A stretch of 61,940 bases of DNA from Oscillospiraceae bacterium (GCA_015068135.1 SVLB01000011.1:1-61940), one strand, 5' to 3'; counted from the first letter of the stretch, positions 10,724 through 20,526 are shown. The notes: generated by a model not told the origin, from the letters alone. Made by a program: numbers and translations.

Positions 10724-12046
10724 ATGAAACACGAAAGACTCAAGCGGATACTGATCATTCTGTCTTTGGTTTTGGCGGCAGAGGTGGTGACCATGTGTGT
10801 GCTGATCACCATGGAGACCAACCGCAGAAATCAAAGCTATCTTCCCACCCATACGGACTGGCTGTTGTTTACCGAGCCTACCCAGCCTTCCACTGAGGAA
10901 ACAACGCTGCCTACGGAGGATACCTTACCTCCGGAGACCACAGAGGCCACCGAGCCCCACCCGGAAAGTCATATTCTCACCTTTGCCGGTGACTGCACCC
11001 TGGGAAGCGCTCCGTCTATGTTTTCTGTGGACAGCAGTTTTGTGAAAACCGTGGGTACGAACTATGACTATCCCTTTGCCAATGTAAAGGATATCTTTGA
11101 AAACGACGATTTTACCATGGTGAATCTGGAAGGTGTATTTGCCGAAAGCGGTAATGCCCAAAGTAAGCTATTTACCTTCCGTGGACCCATAGCGTACACC
11201 CAGATCCTTACCGGTTCTTCTGTGGAAGCAGTGACCCTGGCAAATAACCATTCCTTCGATTTTGGTCAGAAGGGCTATGATTCCACCAAAAATGCGTTGG
11301 ACGAGGCGGGCGTTTCCTATGTGGAGGAGAATAAGATCCGTATTTTTACCACGGAACGGGGACTGAAGATCGGTATGTATGCCGATGCCTTCAATTTCTC
11401 CGTGGATGATATCAAGGAAAATATCCAGAAGCTGAAGGATGCCGGCGCCCAGGTGATCGTGTGTGCCTTCCACTGGGGCGAGGAGGGAAAATACCGTCCC
11501 GGTCAGGCTCAGCAGGACTTTGCCCATGCGGCATTGGAGGCCGGTGCCCATATTGTCTACGGTCACCATCCCCATGTGCTCCAAAGAACCGAGCAGACTG
11601 AACAGGGTGTGATCCTGTATTCCATGGGTAATTTCTCCTTTGGCGGTAATACCGCACCCCGGGATATGGACTCTGCCATTGCCCAGGTGGAGATCATAGT
11701 GGATCCCGACGGTACGGTCCAGGTAGGCAAGCTGGAGCTGATCCCCACCCGGATCTCCTCGGTGGAAAATTACAATAATTACCAGCCTACTCCCTATGAG
11801 CCGGATACGGAAGCGTATGACCGGACCATGGAAAAGCTGAACGGCACCTTTACAGGACCGGATCTGACGGTGGATTACGAGGAAGAAGAAACCGAGCCCA
11901 CCACGGAAGCAACCACAGAGGCTACCACGGAGGCGACTACCGAGTCTACCACTGAAATCACAGAACCCTCCACGGAAACCACCGACCCCTCCGTCGAGGA
12001 AACAGAGGAATCGGCCCAATCCACAGGGGAAACAGAAACCACATAG
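10724..12046 (+). CDS. CapA-like metallophosphatase-fold protein with Thr/Glu-rich tails
   Basis: A 440-residue CapA/PgsA-type protein (PGA_cap family). An N-terminal membrane anchor (about residues 7-28) is followed by a Thr/Pro/Glu linker (about 40-75) and the CapA domain, with FAGDCTLG near residue 87, LANNHSFDFG near 175 and the metal-site motif YGHHPHVLQ near 285. A second Thr/Glu repeat tail (TTEATTE units) forms the last 60 residues. The family acts at the cell surface, in some species in poly-gamma-glutamate export; the role here is unknown. The start at 10724 is favoured over 10700, which would run inside gyrB. It sits between gyrB and gyrA, an unusual insertion in an otherwise conserved gene order. 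Confidence 0.8.
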   Translation: MKHERLKRILIILSLVLAAEVVTMCVLITMETNRRNQSYLPTHTDWLLFTEPTQPSTEETTLPTEDTLPPETTEATEPHPESHILTFAGDCTLGSAPSMFSVDSSFVKTVGTNYDYPFANVKDIFENDDFTMVNLEGVFAESGNAQSKLFTFRGPIAYTQILTGSSVEAVTLANNHSFDFGQKGYDSTKNALDEAGVSYVEENKIRIFTTERGLKIGMYADAFNFSVDDIKENIQKLKDAGAQVIVCAFHWGEEGKYRPGQAQQDFAHAALEAGAHIVYGHHPHVLQRTEQTEQGVILYSMGNFSFGGNTAPRDMDSAIAQVEIIVDPDGTVQVGKLELIPTRISSVENYNNYQPTPYEPDTEAYDRTMEKLNGTFTGPDLTVDYEEEETEPTTEATTEATTEATTESTTEITEPSTETTDPSVEETEESAQSTGETETT

Positions 12047-12104
12047 GGAAATTGACACTTACTGGTTTCTAAGTGTTATTGCAGAGAGGCGACGTGGCAA
12101 TCCA

Positions 12105-12212
12105 CACGTGTAAACACACCGCTATGAACGAAAGCACTGTAGGGGCCGGTGCCTACACCGGCCCGTGGGCCGAAGTGGTCTTCGGCCCCTACAAGGGCGG
12201 TACTTTCATAAC
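12105..12212. repeat. REP/BIME-like double hairpin element, copy A
   Basis: The core at 12139-12192 reads GTAG, 9-bp stem, CCTA loop, GT, a second 9-bp stem with TGGT loop, CTAC. Near-identical copies lie at 38431-38484 and 41067-41120. Similarity to copy B continues about 35 bp to the left and 20 bp to the right of the core. It lies between the capA-like gene and gyrA. Confidence 0.85.
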
Positions 12213-12235
12213 AATGACGCACAAAAGATCTCCCA

Positions 12236-12277
12236 TTTATAATTTATAATTCGTAATTTGTAATTCGTAACTCATAA
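12236..12277. repeat. Degenerate heptamer array (TTYRTAA type), six units
   Basis: Six consecutive 7-mers: TTTATAA, TTTATAA, TTCGTAA, TTTGTAA, TTCGTAA, CTCATAA. It lies in the gyrA leader, 30 bases before the start codon. Related arrays lie at 15609 and 18545. Confidence 0.8.
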
Positions 12278-12308
12278 CGAACCTGCATACCATTTTGGAG
12301 GTGCTTTT

Positions 12309-14807
12309 ATGGCACATAACAGAAGTTATAAACCTGAGGATATCACCTTTCCCGACCAGGCGATCGTAGAATCCAACCTGGTGGAGGAAATGGAGAAATC
12401 CTATATTGAATACGCCATGAGCGTGATCGTGGGCCGTGCATTGCCGGATGTGCGGGACGGCCTGAAGCCCGTTCATCGCCGGATCCTCTACACCATGTAT
12501 GAAAGCGGTCTGACTTCGGACAAACCCTTTAAGAAATCCGCGACCTGCGTGGGTGATGTGCTGGGTAAGTACCATCCCCATGGCGATGCCTCTGTGTACG
12601 ACGCCATGGTCCGTCTTGCCCAAAACTTCTCCATGCGTTACATGCTGGTGGACGGCCACGGTAACTTCGGTTCTGTGGACGGTGACCCCCCCGCAGCATA
12701 CCGTTATACCGAAGCCCGTATGAGCAAGCTTTCCAATGAGATGCTCCGGGATATCGACAAGGATACGGTGAACTGGGATCCTAACTTTGACGAGTCCCGG
12801 AAAGAGCCCCGTGTGCTGCCCAGCCGGTTTCCTAACCTGCTGGTAAACGGTTCTTCCGGTATTGCCGTTGGTATGGCCACCAATATTCCCCCCCATAACC
12901 TGACCGAGGTGATCAATGCCTGCGTGGCAGTGCTGGATGACCCGGAGGTATCCATGGTGGACCTGATGGACCATGTGACCGGCCCGGATTTCCCCACCGG
13001 CGGTATTATCATGGGCCGCAGCGGTATCCGTGCCGCCTATGCCACCGGTCGCGGCAAGGTGGTGGTCCGTGCCCGGACAGAGTTTGAGGAATTTGGAAAG
13101 GACCGGATCCGCATTATTGTCACCGAGCTTCCTTACCAGGTCAATAAGCGTATGCTCATCAAAAACATTGCTGAGCAGGTAAAGGATAAGCGCCTGGATG
13201 GTATTTCCGATTTGCGGGACGAGACGGACCGCAAGGGTATGCGGATCGTCATCGAACTGAAGAAGGACGCCAATCCCCAGGTGGTGCTCAACACCCTCTT
13301 TAAGCAGACCGCCCTGCAAAGTAGCTTTGGCATTATTATGCTGGCTTTGGTGGACGATCAGAAGCAGCCCCGGATCCTGTCCTTGCGGCAGATCATCGAT
13401 GAGTACCTTACCTTCCAGATGGAAGTGCTGACCCGGCGCACCCAGTACGATCTGCGCAAGGCCCAGGAGCGTGCCCATCTGTTGGAGGGTCTGCTCATCG
13501 CCCAGGATAATATCGACGAGGTCATCAAGATCATCCGCAGCGCTTACGATGATGCCAAGGAACGGCTGTGTGAGCGGTTCGGTTTGGATGAGATCCAGGC
13601 CCAGGCTATTTTGGACATGCGCCTGAAGGCTCTGCAGGGTCTGGACAGAGAAAAACTCCAGGCAGAGTATGATGAGCTTCAGACCAGAATCCAGTATTAT
13701 CATGAATTGCTGGCAGATCCCGTGAAGCTGCAGGGTGTCCTTCGGGAGGAGCTGATCACCATCCGGGACAAGTTCGGCGACGACAGAAAGACCGAGATCC
13801 AGGATGTGGAGGATGAGATCGATATCGAAGACCTCATCGAGGAGGAGGATTGCGCCTTTACCATCTCCAATCAGGGCTATGTGAAGCGTATGCCCGTGGA
13901 TACCTACCGCACCCAGTCCCGGGGCGGCAGAGGCGTCAATGCCCAAAACCTCAAGGAGGAGGACTTTGTCAAGTGTCTGTATGTGGCCTCCACCCACGAT
14001 CATATGCTGTTCTTTACGGACCTGGGCCGTGTCCATCACCGGAAGGGCTATCAGATCCCCGAGGCAGGACGCACTGCCCGCGGCACGGCTATGGTCAATA
14101 TCCTGCCCCTGGAAAATGGGGAAAAGGTCACTGCTGTGGTGGTCACCAGAGAATTCCATGAGGATGAGTACCTGATGATGATCACCCGTCAGGGTACGGT
14201 CAAGCGGATCCCCTTCATTGCCTTGGCTACCCGGCGCAAGACCGGTATCCGTGCCATTACCCTGGATGAGGGCGATCATCTGATCAATGTGATCCGCACC
14301 AACGGCAATGACAATATCATCCTGGCAACCGCCAACGGTATGGCCATCTGCTTCAACGAAAACGATGTGCGGCCCATGGGCAGAGATGCTACCGGTGTCC
14401 GTGGCATTACTCTGACCGGTGACGACCAGGTGATCGGTGCGGAGAAGGCCGAGGAGGGTAAGACCCTGCTCACGGTCACAGTCAACGGTTATGGCAAGCG
14501 AACGGAACTGCAGGAGTACTTGCGTACCGGTCCCGATGGGGAGAAGACTGCTCAGAGCCGTGGCGGTAAGGGTCTGAAGAACTATAACATCACCCCCAAG
14601 ACCGGCAAGGTTGCCGGCTGCCGCGTGGTGGATGATAAGGATGATGTGATGCTCATTGAAAACGGCGGCGTGATCATCCGGATCCCGGCCTCCGGTATCA
14701 ATGTGTATAAGCGGGATGTCCAGGGCGTGATCGTCATGCGCGTGGAACCCGGCAACGAAGTGGTGTCCATTGAGCGTGTGACACCCATGGAGGAAACTGA
14801 GGCTTGA
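12309..14807 (+). CDS. gyrA: DNA gyrase subunit A
   Basis: The DNA-cleaving subunit of gyrase, 832 residues. The N-terminal breakage-reunion domain shows the quinolone-determining segment [17 protein letters not shown] and the catalytic [11 protein letters not shown] (Tyr of RYTE) near residue 137; the C-terminal half carries the beta-pinwheel with the GyrA box QSRGGRGV near residue 537. The residue equivalent to E. coli Ser83 is Ala, as in mycobacteria. GGAGG lies seven bases before the ATG. The leader holds a REP-like element and a heptamer array. Confidence 0.98.
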   Translation: MAHNRSYKPEDITFPDQAIVESNLVEEMEKSYIEYAMSVIVGRALPDVRDGLKPVHRRILYTMYESGLTSDKPFKKSATCVGDVLGKYHPHGDASVYDAMVRLAQNFSMRYMLVDGHGNFGSVDGDPPAAYRYTEARMSKLSNEMLRDIDKDTVNWDPNFDESRKEPRVLPSRFPNLLVNGSSGIAVGMATNIPPHNLTEVINACVAVLDDPEVSMVDLMDHVTGPDFPTGGIIMGRSGIRAAYATGRGKVVVRARTEFEEFGKDRIRIIVTELPYQVNKRMLIKNIAEQVKDKRLDGISDLRDETDRKGMRIVIELKKDANPQVVLNTLFKQTALQSSFGIIMLALVDDQKQPRILSLRQIIDEYLTFQMEVLTRRTQYDLRKAQERAHLLEGLLIAQDNIDEVIKIIRSAYDDAKERLCERFGLDEIQAQAILDMRLKALQGLDREKLQAEYDELQTRIQYYHELLADPVKLQGVLREELITIRDKFGDDRKTEIQDVEDEIDIEDLIEEEDCAFTISNQGYVKRMPVDTYRTQSRGGRGVNAQNLKEEDFVKCLYVASTHDHMLFFTDLGRVHHRKGYQIPEAGRTARGTAMVNILPLENGEKVTAVVVTREFHEDEYLMMITRQGTVKRIPFIALATRRKTGIRAITLDEGDHLINVIRTNGNDNIILATANGMAICFNENDVRPMGRDATGVRGITLTGDDQVIGAEKAEEGKTLLTVTVNGYGKRTELQEYLRTGPDGEKTAQSRGGKGLKNYNITPKTGKVAGCRVVDDKDDVMLIENGGVIIRIPASGINVYKRDVQGVIVMRVEPGNEVVSIERVTPMEETEA

Positions 14808-15250
14808 AGACCGTAACACTGTATACGGACGGTGCCTGCTCCGGCAACCCCGGCCCCGGTGGCTGGGGTGCCATTCTGGAATATATGGGGGTGGAGAAGG
14901 AACTCTCCGGGGGAGAGGCCTCCACCACCAATAACCGGATGGAGCTGACCGCTGTGATCCGTGGTCTGCAGGCATTGAAAGAGCCCTGTGTGGTAGAGCT
15001 GTATTCCGACAGTAAATATGTGATCGATGCCCTACAAAAGGGCTGGGCCTGGGGCTGGAAAAAGAAAAACTGGATCAAATCCGATAAAAAACCTGCCCTG
15101 AACCCGGATCTTTGGGAGATCCTTCTTCAGCTGACCCTGAAGCACGAACTGCATTATCACTGGGTCAAGGGCCATGCGGAAAACGAGAAGAATAACCGCT
15201 GTGATCAGCTGGCGGTGGCCCAGTCTGCGAGGTACAGAGAATGTATGTAA
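14804..15250 (+). CDS. rnhA: Ribonuclease HI, TTG start
   Basis: RNase HI removes RNA from RNA/DNA hybrids. The 148-residue protein has the four catalytic acids in their motifs: [40 protein letters not shown] and the final Asp in NNRCDQLA. It starts with TTG overlapping the gyrA stop (TTGA), and a good GGAGGAAA lies nine bases upstream inside gyrA, so translation is coupled. Confidence 0.95.
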   Translation: MKTVTLYTDGACSGNPGPGGWGAILEYMGVEKELSGGEASTTNNRMELTAVIRGLQALKEPCVVELYSDSKYVIDALQKGWAWGWKKKNWIKSDKKPALNPDLWEILLQLTLKHELHYHWVKGHAENEKNNRCDQLAVAQSARYRECM

Positions 15251-15486
15251 ATATCGGCAATGATATGTCCGTCCGGGATTCCTCCATTATCGGGATCTTT
15301 GATATGGACAACACCTCCACCTCCAAGCGGACAAGGCAGTTTTTGGAGCTGGCACAAAAAAACGGCGAGATCGTTCCTTGTGACGATCTGCCGAAGTCCT
15401 TTCTTCTTACCAGCCAGTACGGTATGACCAGGGTGTATGAATCCACCCTGGCCAGCACCACCCTGGAAAAACGCACCCACCGATAG
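15241..15486 (+). CDS. remB: RemB/YaaB-like DUF370 protein
   Basis: An 81-residue DUF370 protein. The start [21 protein letters not shown] and the end [13 protein letters not shown] match the RemB (YaaB) form found between recF and gyrB in Bacillus. RemA-type proteins are DNA-binding regulators of matrix genes; RemB is less understood. It overlaps the rnhA end by 10 bases. No extra domains are visible. Confidence 0.85.
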   Translation: MYVNIGNDMSVRDSSIIGIFDMDNTSTSKRTRQFLELAQKNGEIVPCDDLPKSFLLTSQYGMTRVYESTLASTTLEKRTHR

Positions 15487-15504
15487 GGGAATGCAAAATA
15501 TAAA

Positions 15505-15560
15505 GTGCGAAATGCAAAGTGCAAAGCGCAAAATGCCGAATGCCAAATGACCAATGTCAA
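15505..15560. repeat. Degenerate heptamer array (RTGCAAA/ATGCCRA type), eight units
   Basis: Eight 7-mers in phase from GTGCGAA through ATGCAAA, GTGCAAA, GCGCAAA, ATGCCGA and ATGCCAA to ATGTCAA. The region between remB and prmA (15487-15659) otherwise holds only the second array at 15609. Confidence 0.8.
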
Positions 15561-15608
15561 AATACACGCAACAAGGCTGCCATGGCAATAATGCGCAAAG
15601 GCGGATAA

Positions 15609-15643
15609 CTTATCATTTATAATTCGTAACTTGTAACTGGTAA
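15609..15643. repeat. Degenerate heptamer array, five units, before prmA
   Basis: CTTATCA, TTTATAA, TTCGTAA, CTTGTAA, CTGGTAA in register, 16 bases before the prmA ATG. Same type as the array before gyrA. Confidence 0.75.
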
Positions 15644-15659
15644 TTATTTTGAGGTTTTT

Positions 15660-16619
15660 ATGGATTGGTTGGAAATTACGATCGAGACCTTGCCCGGAAC
15701 GGCGGAGGATGTGGCAGCTGCCCTCACCGCCGGAGGTTTTTCTGATCTGGTTATGGAAGATCAGGAAGAATTCCAGGATTTTTTGGAACAAAACCGAGCA
15801 TATTGGGACTATATTGACGAAAGCTTGGAACAAAAGCTTCAAGGTCTTTCCCATATCAAGCTATACCTGGAACAGCAGGATCAGGCAGGTCTTACCAGGC
15901 TCGGGACCCTTTTGGAAACCCTGCGCGGCAAAAATCCCCAATGGGGCGCGCTTCCCATGAAGGCAGAAGCTATGGCTCCCGTGGATTGGGAGGAAAGCTG
16001 GAAGGATAACTATCCCCCTCAGGAAGTGGGTGAAAAGCTGGTTGTCCTCCCGTATTGGTTGGCTGAGGGCTATGCAGACCACCGCCTGCCGGTGATTTTG
16101 GATCCCGGTCTGACCTTTGGCACCGGCGCCCACCCTTCCACCCAAATGGTCATGGAATTTATGGAACAGATGGATCTTACCGGCTGTGAGTGCCTGGATC
16201 TGGGCAGTGGCAGCGGTATTTTGTCCATTGCCGCCCTGCGGCTGGGCGCTGCACATGCCACCGGTGTGGACATCGACCCCAAGGCCGAGGATATCGCCCG
16301 GGAGAATGCCGCCTATAACGGCTTTACGGAATCGGAATTTACTGCCCTGACCGGCAATGTGACTGCTGACAGGGGTTTAATGGAAAAACTGCAGAAAAGT
16401 CAGTATCGGCTGGTGCTGGTGAATATCGTAGCCGATGTGATCATTGCGTTGGCGCCGGTGCTTCCCCGGTTTTTGCAGGAGGACAGCGTCCTCCTTTTGT
16501 CCGGGATCCTGGATACCCGGCTTGAGGATGTAAAGGCCGCTTTGGACCGGGCCGGGCTGGAGGTTCTGCAGGTGGCCCAAAAGGAAGATTGGCGCAGTAT
16601 TCGCGCAAAAAGGAGATAA
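15660..16619 (+). CDS. prmA: Ribosomal protein L11 methyltransferase
   Basis: PrmA trimethylates ribosomal protein L11 using S-adenosylmethionine. The 319-residue protein has the N-terminal L11-recognition domain and a class I methyltransferase domain: motif I LDLGSGSGILSIAALRLGA near residue 180, and the substrate-loop motif LVNIVADVI near 256 (NxxA). The ATG follows TTGAGG. It ends two bases before the start of the next gene, whose ribosome site lies in its last codons. Confidence 0.95.
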   Translation: MDWLEITIETLPGTAEDVAAALTAGGFSDLVMEDQEEFQDFLEQNRAYWDYIDESLEQKLQGLSHIKLYLEQQDQAGLTRLGTLLETLRGKNPQWGALPMKAEAMAPVDWEESWKDNYPPQEVGEKLVVLPYWLAEGYADHRLPVILDPGLTFGTGAHPSTQMVMEFMEQMDLTGCECLDLGSGSGILSIAALRLGAAHATGVDIDPKAEDIARENAAYNGFTESEFTALTGNVTADRGLMEKLQKSQYRLVLVNIVADVIIALAPVLPRFLQEDSVLLLSGILDTRLEDVKAALDRAGLEVLQVAQKEDWRSIRAKRR

Positions 16620-16621
16620 GT

Positions 16622-17641
16622 ATGGCAATTCCCTATCGCACAAAGAGGGTTTTGTGGCGCATGTTTGTGACCGTCCTGATCCTGCTGCTGATCGCAGTGC
16701 TGATCTGGGGCTGCTGGGCCATTTGGCTGGGCAGGTATATGGTCTATACCCGTAACGATGGTGTGCGGCTGGATTTTAACAAGGATGCCAACAGCATCAC
16801 CGGCGATCCGGTGACAAAACCCCTGCCTCCGGAGACGGTATCCATTTACTATAACGAGGGGGAAAACCTGATCACTCCGGAGACGGAGCTGACCCAAATG
16901 GTGGGCTACTATGTTACCGCCAGCGAGCTGGAGGAGGATATTGCCCAGATCATGCCCCAGGTACGGCAGCTGGAAAAGGGAACTCCCGTGATGGTGGATG
17001 TAAAGAGCATTTACGGAAACTTTTTCTATAACTCCAAGCTAAGCACGGAACGCAACAGTGACCTGGATCCTGATGCCATGGACAAATTCATCCGGGAGCT
17101 GAACCAAAGCGGCGCATATACCATTGCCAGAGTACCGGCCTTCCGGGACTTTAAGTATGGTCTGAGCCATGTAGCTGACGGTTTACCCACCGCCGGCGGC
17201 TATCTTTGGATGGATGATCAGGGCTGTTATTGGCTGAATCCTGCCAGTCAGGGAACGCTGTCTTATTTGGTGCAGATCGTTTCTGAGTTGCGGGGCATGG
17301 GCTTTGACGAGGTGGTGTTCTACGATTTCCGGTTCCCGGAAACGACGGGCATCGTATTTAACGGAGACAAGGATCAGGCCCTTTCCGAAGCGGCGGCGAC
17401 CCTGGTCAGCTCCTGCGCTTCGGAAAGCTTTGCCGTGTCCTTTGTGGGCGGCAGCAGCTTCCCTCTGCCTCAGGGAAGAAGCCGACTGTATGTGGAAAAT
17501 GCCGCGGCGGCAGATGCCCAAACCATTGCTTTGAATACAGGCCTGGAGGATCCCAGCATTTACCTGGTGTTTTTAACAGAGCTTCACGATACCCGTTTTG
17601 ACGATTACAGCGTCCTGCGCCCCCTTTCCGCAGCACACTGA
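16622..17641 (+). CDS. Membrane-anchored glycoside-hydrolase-like (DUF4015-type) protein
   Basis: A 339-residue protein with one N-terminal membrane segment (about residues 12-35) and an extracellular TIM-barrel-like domain. The segment YLVQIVSELRGMGFDEVVFYDFRFP resembles the strand/helix pattern of DUF4015 putative glycosidases, where the aspartate region is central. Sugar-cleaving activity is not proven for the family. The start at 16622 has AAAGGAGAT upstream; the frame could open at 16589 but that would run deep into prmA. It probably shares the prmA transcript. The following gene encodes a GH25 lysozyme, which suggests a cell-envelope job. Confidence 0.7.
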   Translation: MAIPYRTKRVLWRMFVTVLILLLIAVLIWGCWAIWLGRYMVYTRNDGVRLDFNKDANSITGDPVTKPLPPETVSIYYNEGENLITPETELTQMVGYYVTASELEEDIAQIMPQVRQLEKGTPVMVDVKSIYGNFFYNSKLSTERNSDLDPDAMDKFIRELNQSGAYTIARVPAFRDFKYGLSHVADGLPTAGGYLWMDDQGCYWLNPASQGTLSYLVQIVSELRGMGFDEVVFYDFRFPETTGIVFNGDKDQALSEAAATLVSSCASESFAVSFVGGSSFPLPQGRSRLYVENAAAADAQTIALNTGLEDPSIYLVFLTELHDTRFDDYSVLRPLSAAH

Positions 17642-17648
17642 TTGGTTC

Positions 17649-17683
17649 AATTGACAATGGAAAATTGAGAATTGACAATTACG
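17649..17683. repeat. Degenerate heptamer array (AATTGAC type), five units
   Basis: AATTGAC, AATGGAA, AATTGAG, AATTGAC, AATTACG in register between the glycosidase-like gene and the GH25 lysozyme gene. Confidence 0.75.
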
Positions 17684-17716
17684 CACCTTGTTGTATTGAT
17701 ACTAAAAAGAGAATCT

Positions 17717-18544
17717 ATGAATAGAAAAAAACTACTTTTACTGCTTATTCTTGCAGTATTTCTAATTTTCTCGGGATGTAATGATTCCGGGCAGACGGGG
17801 GTGATGGAGCCGGAGGGTACGAAAGCCCCTCTTTTGCAAATTTCAACAGAACCGGAAGTGACCTGGCCGGACCTTCCGGAAAACCCATACGGACCCCTGG
17901 ATTTCGGCTATGAGGGCGATTATCTTACCTGCCTTGCAGGAAGAAGTATGCTGGGCATCGACGTGTCCGAGTGGCAAGGCCAAATCGATTGGGAACAGGT
18001 TGCCCAGGCTGGGATCGAGTTTGTGATCATCCGGGTAGCCTGGCGTGGTACGGATCAGGGCGGCCTGAATGTGGATGCTATGGCCCATGAGTATTATACG
18101 GGCGCAAAAGCCGCAGGTCTGAAAGTGGGCGGCTATATTTTCTCCCAGGCTATTTCCCCGGAGGAGGCAGAGGAGGAAGCCCGGTACTTGATGGAGCAGG
18201 TGAAGGACTGGGAACTGGACTTTCCTTTGGTCATGGATTGGGAATATGTCAATGAAGAGGCAAGATCTGCCGATGTTACCGCCCGTACTTTGACCGATTC
18301 CTTCAAAGCCTTCTGCGAAACGGTTCTGCAGGAGGGCTATACGCCCATGATCTACTTTAACCCTGCCATGGTTTGGGACCGGATATATTTATATGAGCTT
18401 GGAAACTATCCTTTCTGGCTTGCCATGTACGACTGCATCATGGACTTTCCCTATCAGGTGGATATGTGGCAATACACCGGCAATGGCATAGTCCCCGGCA
18501 TCGATACCCCGGTGGATATGAATGTATATCTGATGTATGAGTAA
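17717..18544 (+). CDS. GH25 lysozyme-type lipoprotein
   Basis: A 275-residue secreted muramidase-like protein. Residues 1-20 form a lipoprotein signal with lipobox FSGC, so the protein is lipid-anchored after cleavage. The GH25 domain begins LGIDVSEWQGQIDW near residue 76, with the Asp of GIDVSEWQG and the DWEYV pair near residue 174 as catalytic acids, and ends DMWQYTGNG, the usual C-terminal strand. It should hydrolyse peptidoglycan at N-acetylmuramic acid links. The start at 17717 has AAAGAGA upstream and a proper signal sequence. Confidence 0.9.
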   Translation: MNRKKLLLLLILAVFLIFSGCNDSGQTGVMEPEGTKAPLLQISTEPEVTWPDLPENPYGPLDFGYEGDYLTCLAGRSMLGIDVSEWQGQIDWEQVAQAGIEFVIIRVAWRGTDQGGLNVDAMAHEYYTGAKAAGLKVGGYIFSQAISPEEAEEEARYLMEQVKDWELDFPLVMDWEYVNEEARSADVTARTLTDSFKAFCETVLQEGYTPMIYFNPAMVWDRIYLYELGNYPFWLAMYDCIMDFPYQVDMWQYTGNGIVPGIDTPVDMNVYLMYE

Positions 18545-18572
18545 GTTACGAATTACAAATTATAAAGTATAA
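18545..18572. repeat. Degenerate heptamer array, four units
   Basis: GTTACGA, ATTACAA, ATTATAA, AGTATAA immediately after the lysozyme stop; the complement of the type before gyrA. Confidence 0.7.
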
Positions 18573-18610
18573 CGGAATCATTTCCGATATCTTTACTATC
18601 TCCAATATCT

Positions 18611-18652
18611 AAAAAAGGGGCTGTTGCAGCATTTTGCAACAGCCCCTTTTTA
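18611..18652. terminator. Bidirectional terminator between lysozyme gene and rny
   Basis: A long stem (GGGGCTGTTGCA and its complement) flanked by A and T runs on both sides, able to stop both converging transcripts. Confidence 0.9.
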
Positions 18653-18690
18653 TAGTATATGGAATATCACTATGCATGGCATAATATAAC

Positions 18691-18721
18691 TGAGGCGCAC
18701 TCCCTTACGGAGTGCGCCTCA
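18691..18721. repeat. 13-bp perfect hairpin next to rny 3' end
   Basis: TGAGGCGCACTCC (18691-18703) pairs with 18709-18721 around CTTAC. There is no T-run on either side, so it may be an mRNA 3'-end stabiliser, not a terminator. Confidence 0.65.
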
Positions 18722-18743
18722 AAGCAGTCGCCTTTTGTGTGTA

Positions 18744-20294
18744 TTATTTTGCGTATTCCACAGCTTTGGTCTCCCGGATGCAATTGATCTTGATCTGACC
18801 GGGGTATTCCAGCTCGGCCTCGATCTTCTTGGCGATCTCTCTTGCCAGGATGATCATATTGTCCTCGGTGACCTCCTCGGGCTTGACCATAATGCGGACC
18901 TCGCGGCCAGCCTGGATGGCATAAGCCTTCTCTACGCCGGGATAGGTACCGGTAAGCTCTTCCAGCTTTTGCAGACGGCGGATGTAATTCTCCACGTTCT
19001 CACGCCGGGCACCGGGACGGGCGGCAGATACTGCATCGGCAGCCTGAACCAAAACAGCAATAACGGTCTTGGGCTCAACGTCGCCGTGGTGGGCCTCAAT
19101 GGCGTTGACGATCACGGGATTTTCCTTATACTTCCGGGCCAGATCCGCACCCAACTGTACGTGGCTTCCCTCGACCTCATGGTCGATGGACTTGCCCAGG
19201 TCATGGAGCAGACCGGCGCGCTTTGCCAGGGTCACATCCACGCCCAGCTCGGAAGCCATCAGGCCTGCGATATGGGAAACCTCCATGGAGTGATTCAGCA
19301 CGTTCTGACCGTAAGAGGTACGGTACTTCTGGCGGCCCAGGATCTTGATCAGCTCAGGATTCAGACCGTGGACACCGGTCTCAATGCAGGCACGCTCGCC
19401 CTCCTCACGGATGGTGCGGTCCACATCCCGCTTGGCCTTCTCCACACAGTCCTCAATACGGGTGGGATGAATACGGCCATCGGCAATGAGCTTCTCCAGA
19501 GCCAGTCTTGCCACCTCGCGGCGGACAGGATCGAAGCTGGAAACGGTAATGGCTTCGGGGGTATCGTCAATGATCAGATCCACACCGGTAATGGTCTCCA
19601 GGGTGCGGATGTTGCGGCCTTCACGGCCAATGATGCGGCCCTTCATCTCATCCGTGGGCAGGGGCACCACAGAGACGGTAGCCTCGGCGGCATGGTCGGC
19701 AGCACAGCGCTGGATGGCGATGGAGAGGATCTCTCTTGCCTTCTCGTCGCAGTCGTCCTTCATCTGCTGCTCGATCTCCTTGATCTTCATAGCAGTTTCA
19801 TGACGAACCTCAGTTTCCACAGTTTCCAGCAGGAACTGCTTTGCCTGCTCCTGGCTCAGACCGGAGATCCGCTCCAGGGTAGCCAGGTGGGCCTTCTTCA
19901 CATCCTCAGCCTCCTGCTTGGCTTTGGCGACCTCCTCCATACGGCGGGCCAGCTCTTCTTCCTTGCGCTCAAAGGCTTCGGTCTTCTTGTCCAGGTTGGT
20001 TTCCTTCTGTTCCAGGCGGCGTTCCTGCTTGGTCAGCTCAGCCCGGCGCTCCTTGACTTCTTTCTCGTGTTCTGTTCGGGATTTATGGATTTCGTCCTTG
20101 ACTTCCAAAAGCATTTCCTTCTTGCGGCTTTCTCCGCTGCGGATGGCTTCATTGAGAATGCGGGTAGCCTCTGCCTCTGCCGAGCCGATCTCACGCTCAG
20201 CGAACTTCTTGCGGTAAACAATACCGAAGCCAAAGCCAACAGCCAGCCCCACAACGGCGCCAACGACGATCAAAATGATCGATAAAACGTCCAT
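18744..20294 (-). CDS. rny: Ribonuclease Y
   Basis: RNase Y is the membrane-bound endoribonuclease that starts mRNA decay in Firmicutes. The 516-residue protein has the classical layout: N-terminal membrane helix (about 4-24), a long charged coiled coil (about 30-200), a KH domain with [11 protein letters not shown] near 222, and an HD domain with [10 protein letters not shown] near 352. The start at 20294 gives [12 protein letters not shown], the expected anchor; a longer reading frame reaches 20381 but only through the ribosome-site region (AAAGGAGG). Monocistronic, with its own promoter at 20479-20507. Confidence 0.95.
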   Translation of the reverse strand: MDVLSIILIVVGAVVGLAVGFGFGIVYRKKFAEREIGSAEAEATRILNEAIRSGESRKKEMLLEVKDEIHKSRTEHEKEVKERRAELTKQERRLEQKETNLDKKTEAFERKEEELARRMEEVAKAKQEAEDVKKAHLATLERISGLSQEQAKQFLLETVETEVRHETAMKIKEIEQQMKDDCDEKAREILSIAIQRCAADHAAEATVSVVPLPTDEMKGRIIGREGRNIRTLETITGVDLIIDDTPEAITVSSFDPVRREVARLALEKLIADGRIHPTRIEDCVEKAKRDVDRTIREEGERACIETGVHGLNPELIKILGRQKYRTSYGQNVLNHSMEVSHIAGLMASELGVDVTLAKRAGLLHDLGKSIDHEVEGSHVQLGADLARKYKENPVIVNAIEAHHGDVEPKTVIAVLVQAADAVSAARPGARRENVENYIRRLQKLEELTGTYPGVEKAYAIQAGREVRIMVKPEEVTEDNMIILAREIAKKIEAELEYPGQIKINCIRETKAVEYAK

Positions 20295-20478
20295 ATCCTT
20301 CAGCACACCTCCTTTATAGAATGGGCACAGCCATAGAAGGTGGGCGCAATGGACCCCAGGTATTTCATTTTCATAAAACAACGCCCTGAGGCGACAAAAC
20401 GCAAACCCCGGCTATGCCGGAAAAATGAAACGCAGAAGCACAAAACATACTTCCTCAGCGTACATCATACCGAAATAT

Positions 20479-20507
20479 ATTTTACTGTCACGGACAGGGA
20501 AAGTCAA
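20479..20507 (-). promoter_or_regulatory. Sigma-A promoter of rny
   Basis: Minus strand: -35 TTGACT (20502-20507), 17 bp, -10 TAAAAT (20479-20484). The leader is about 180 nt, long for a housekeeping gene, with no recognised riboswitch. Confidence 0.65.
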
Positions 20508-20526
20508 GTGGATTTACATAATTTTC

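Noticed and set aside
12237..14975. 912-residue minus-strand reading frame
   Set aside because: It is the antisense shadow of gyrA; the composition is unnatural (His/Gly/Leu-rich) and the plus strand encodes a complete GyrA.
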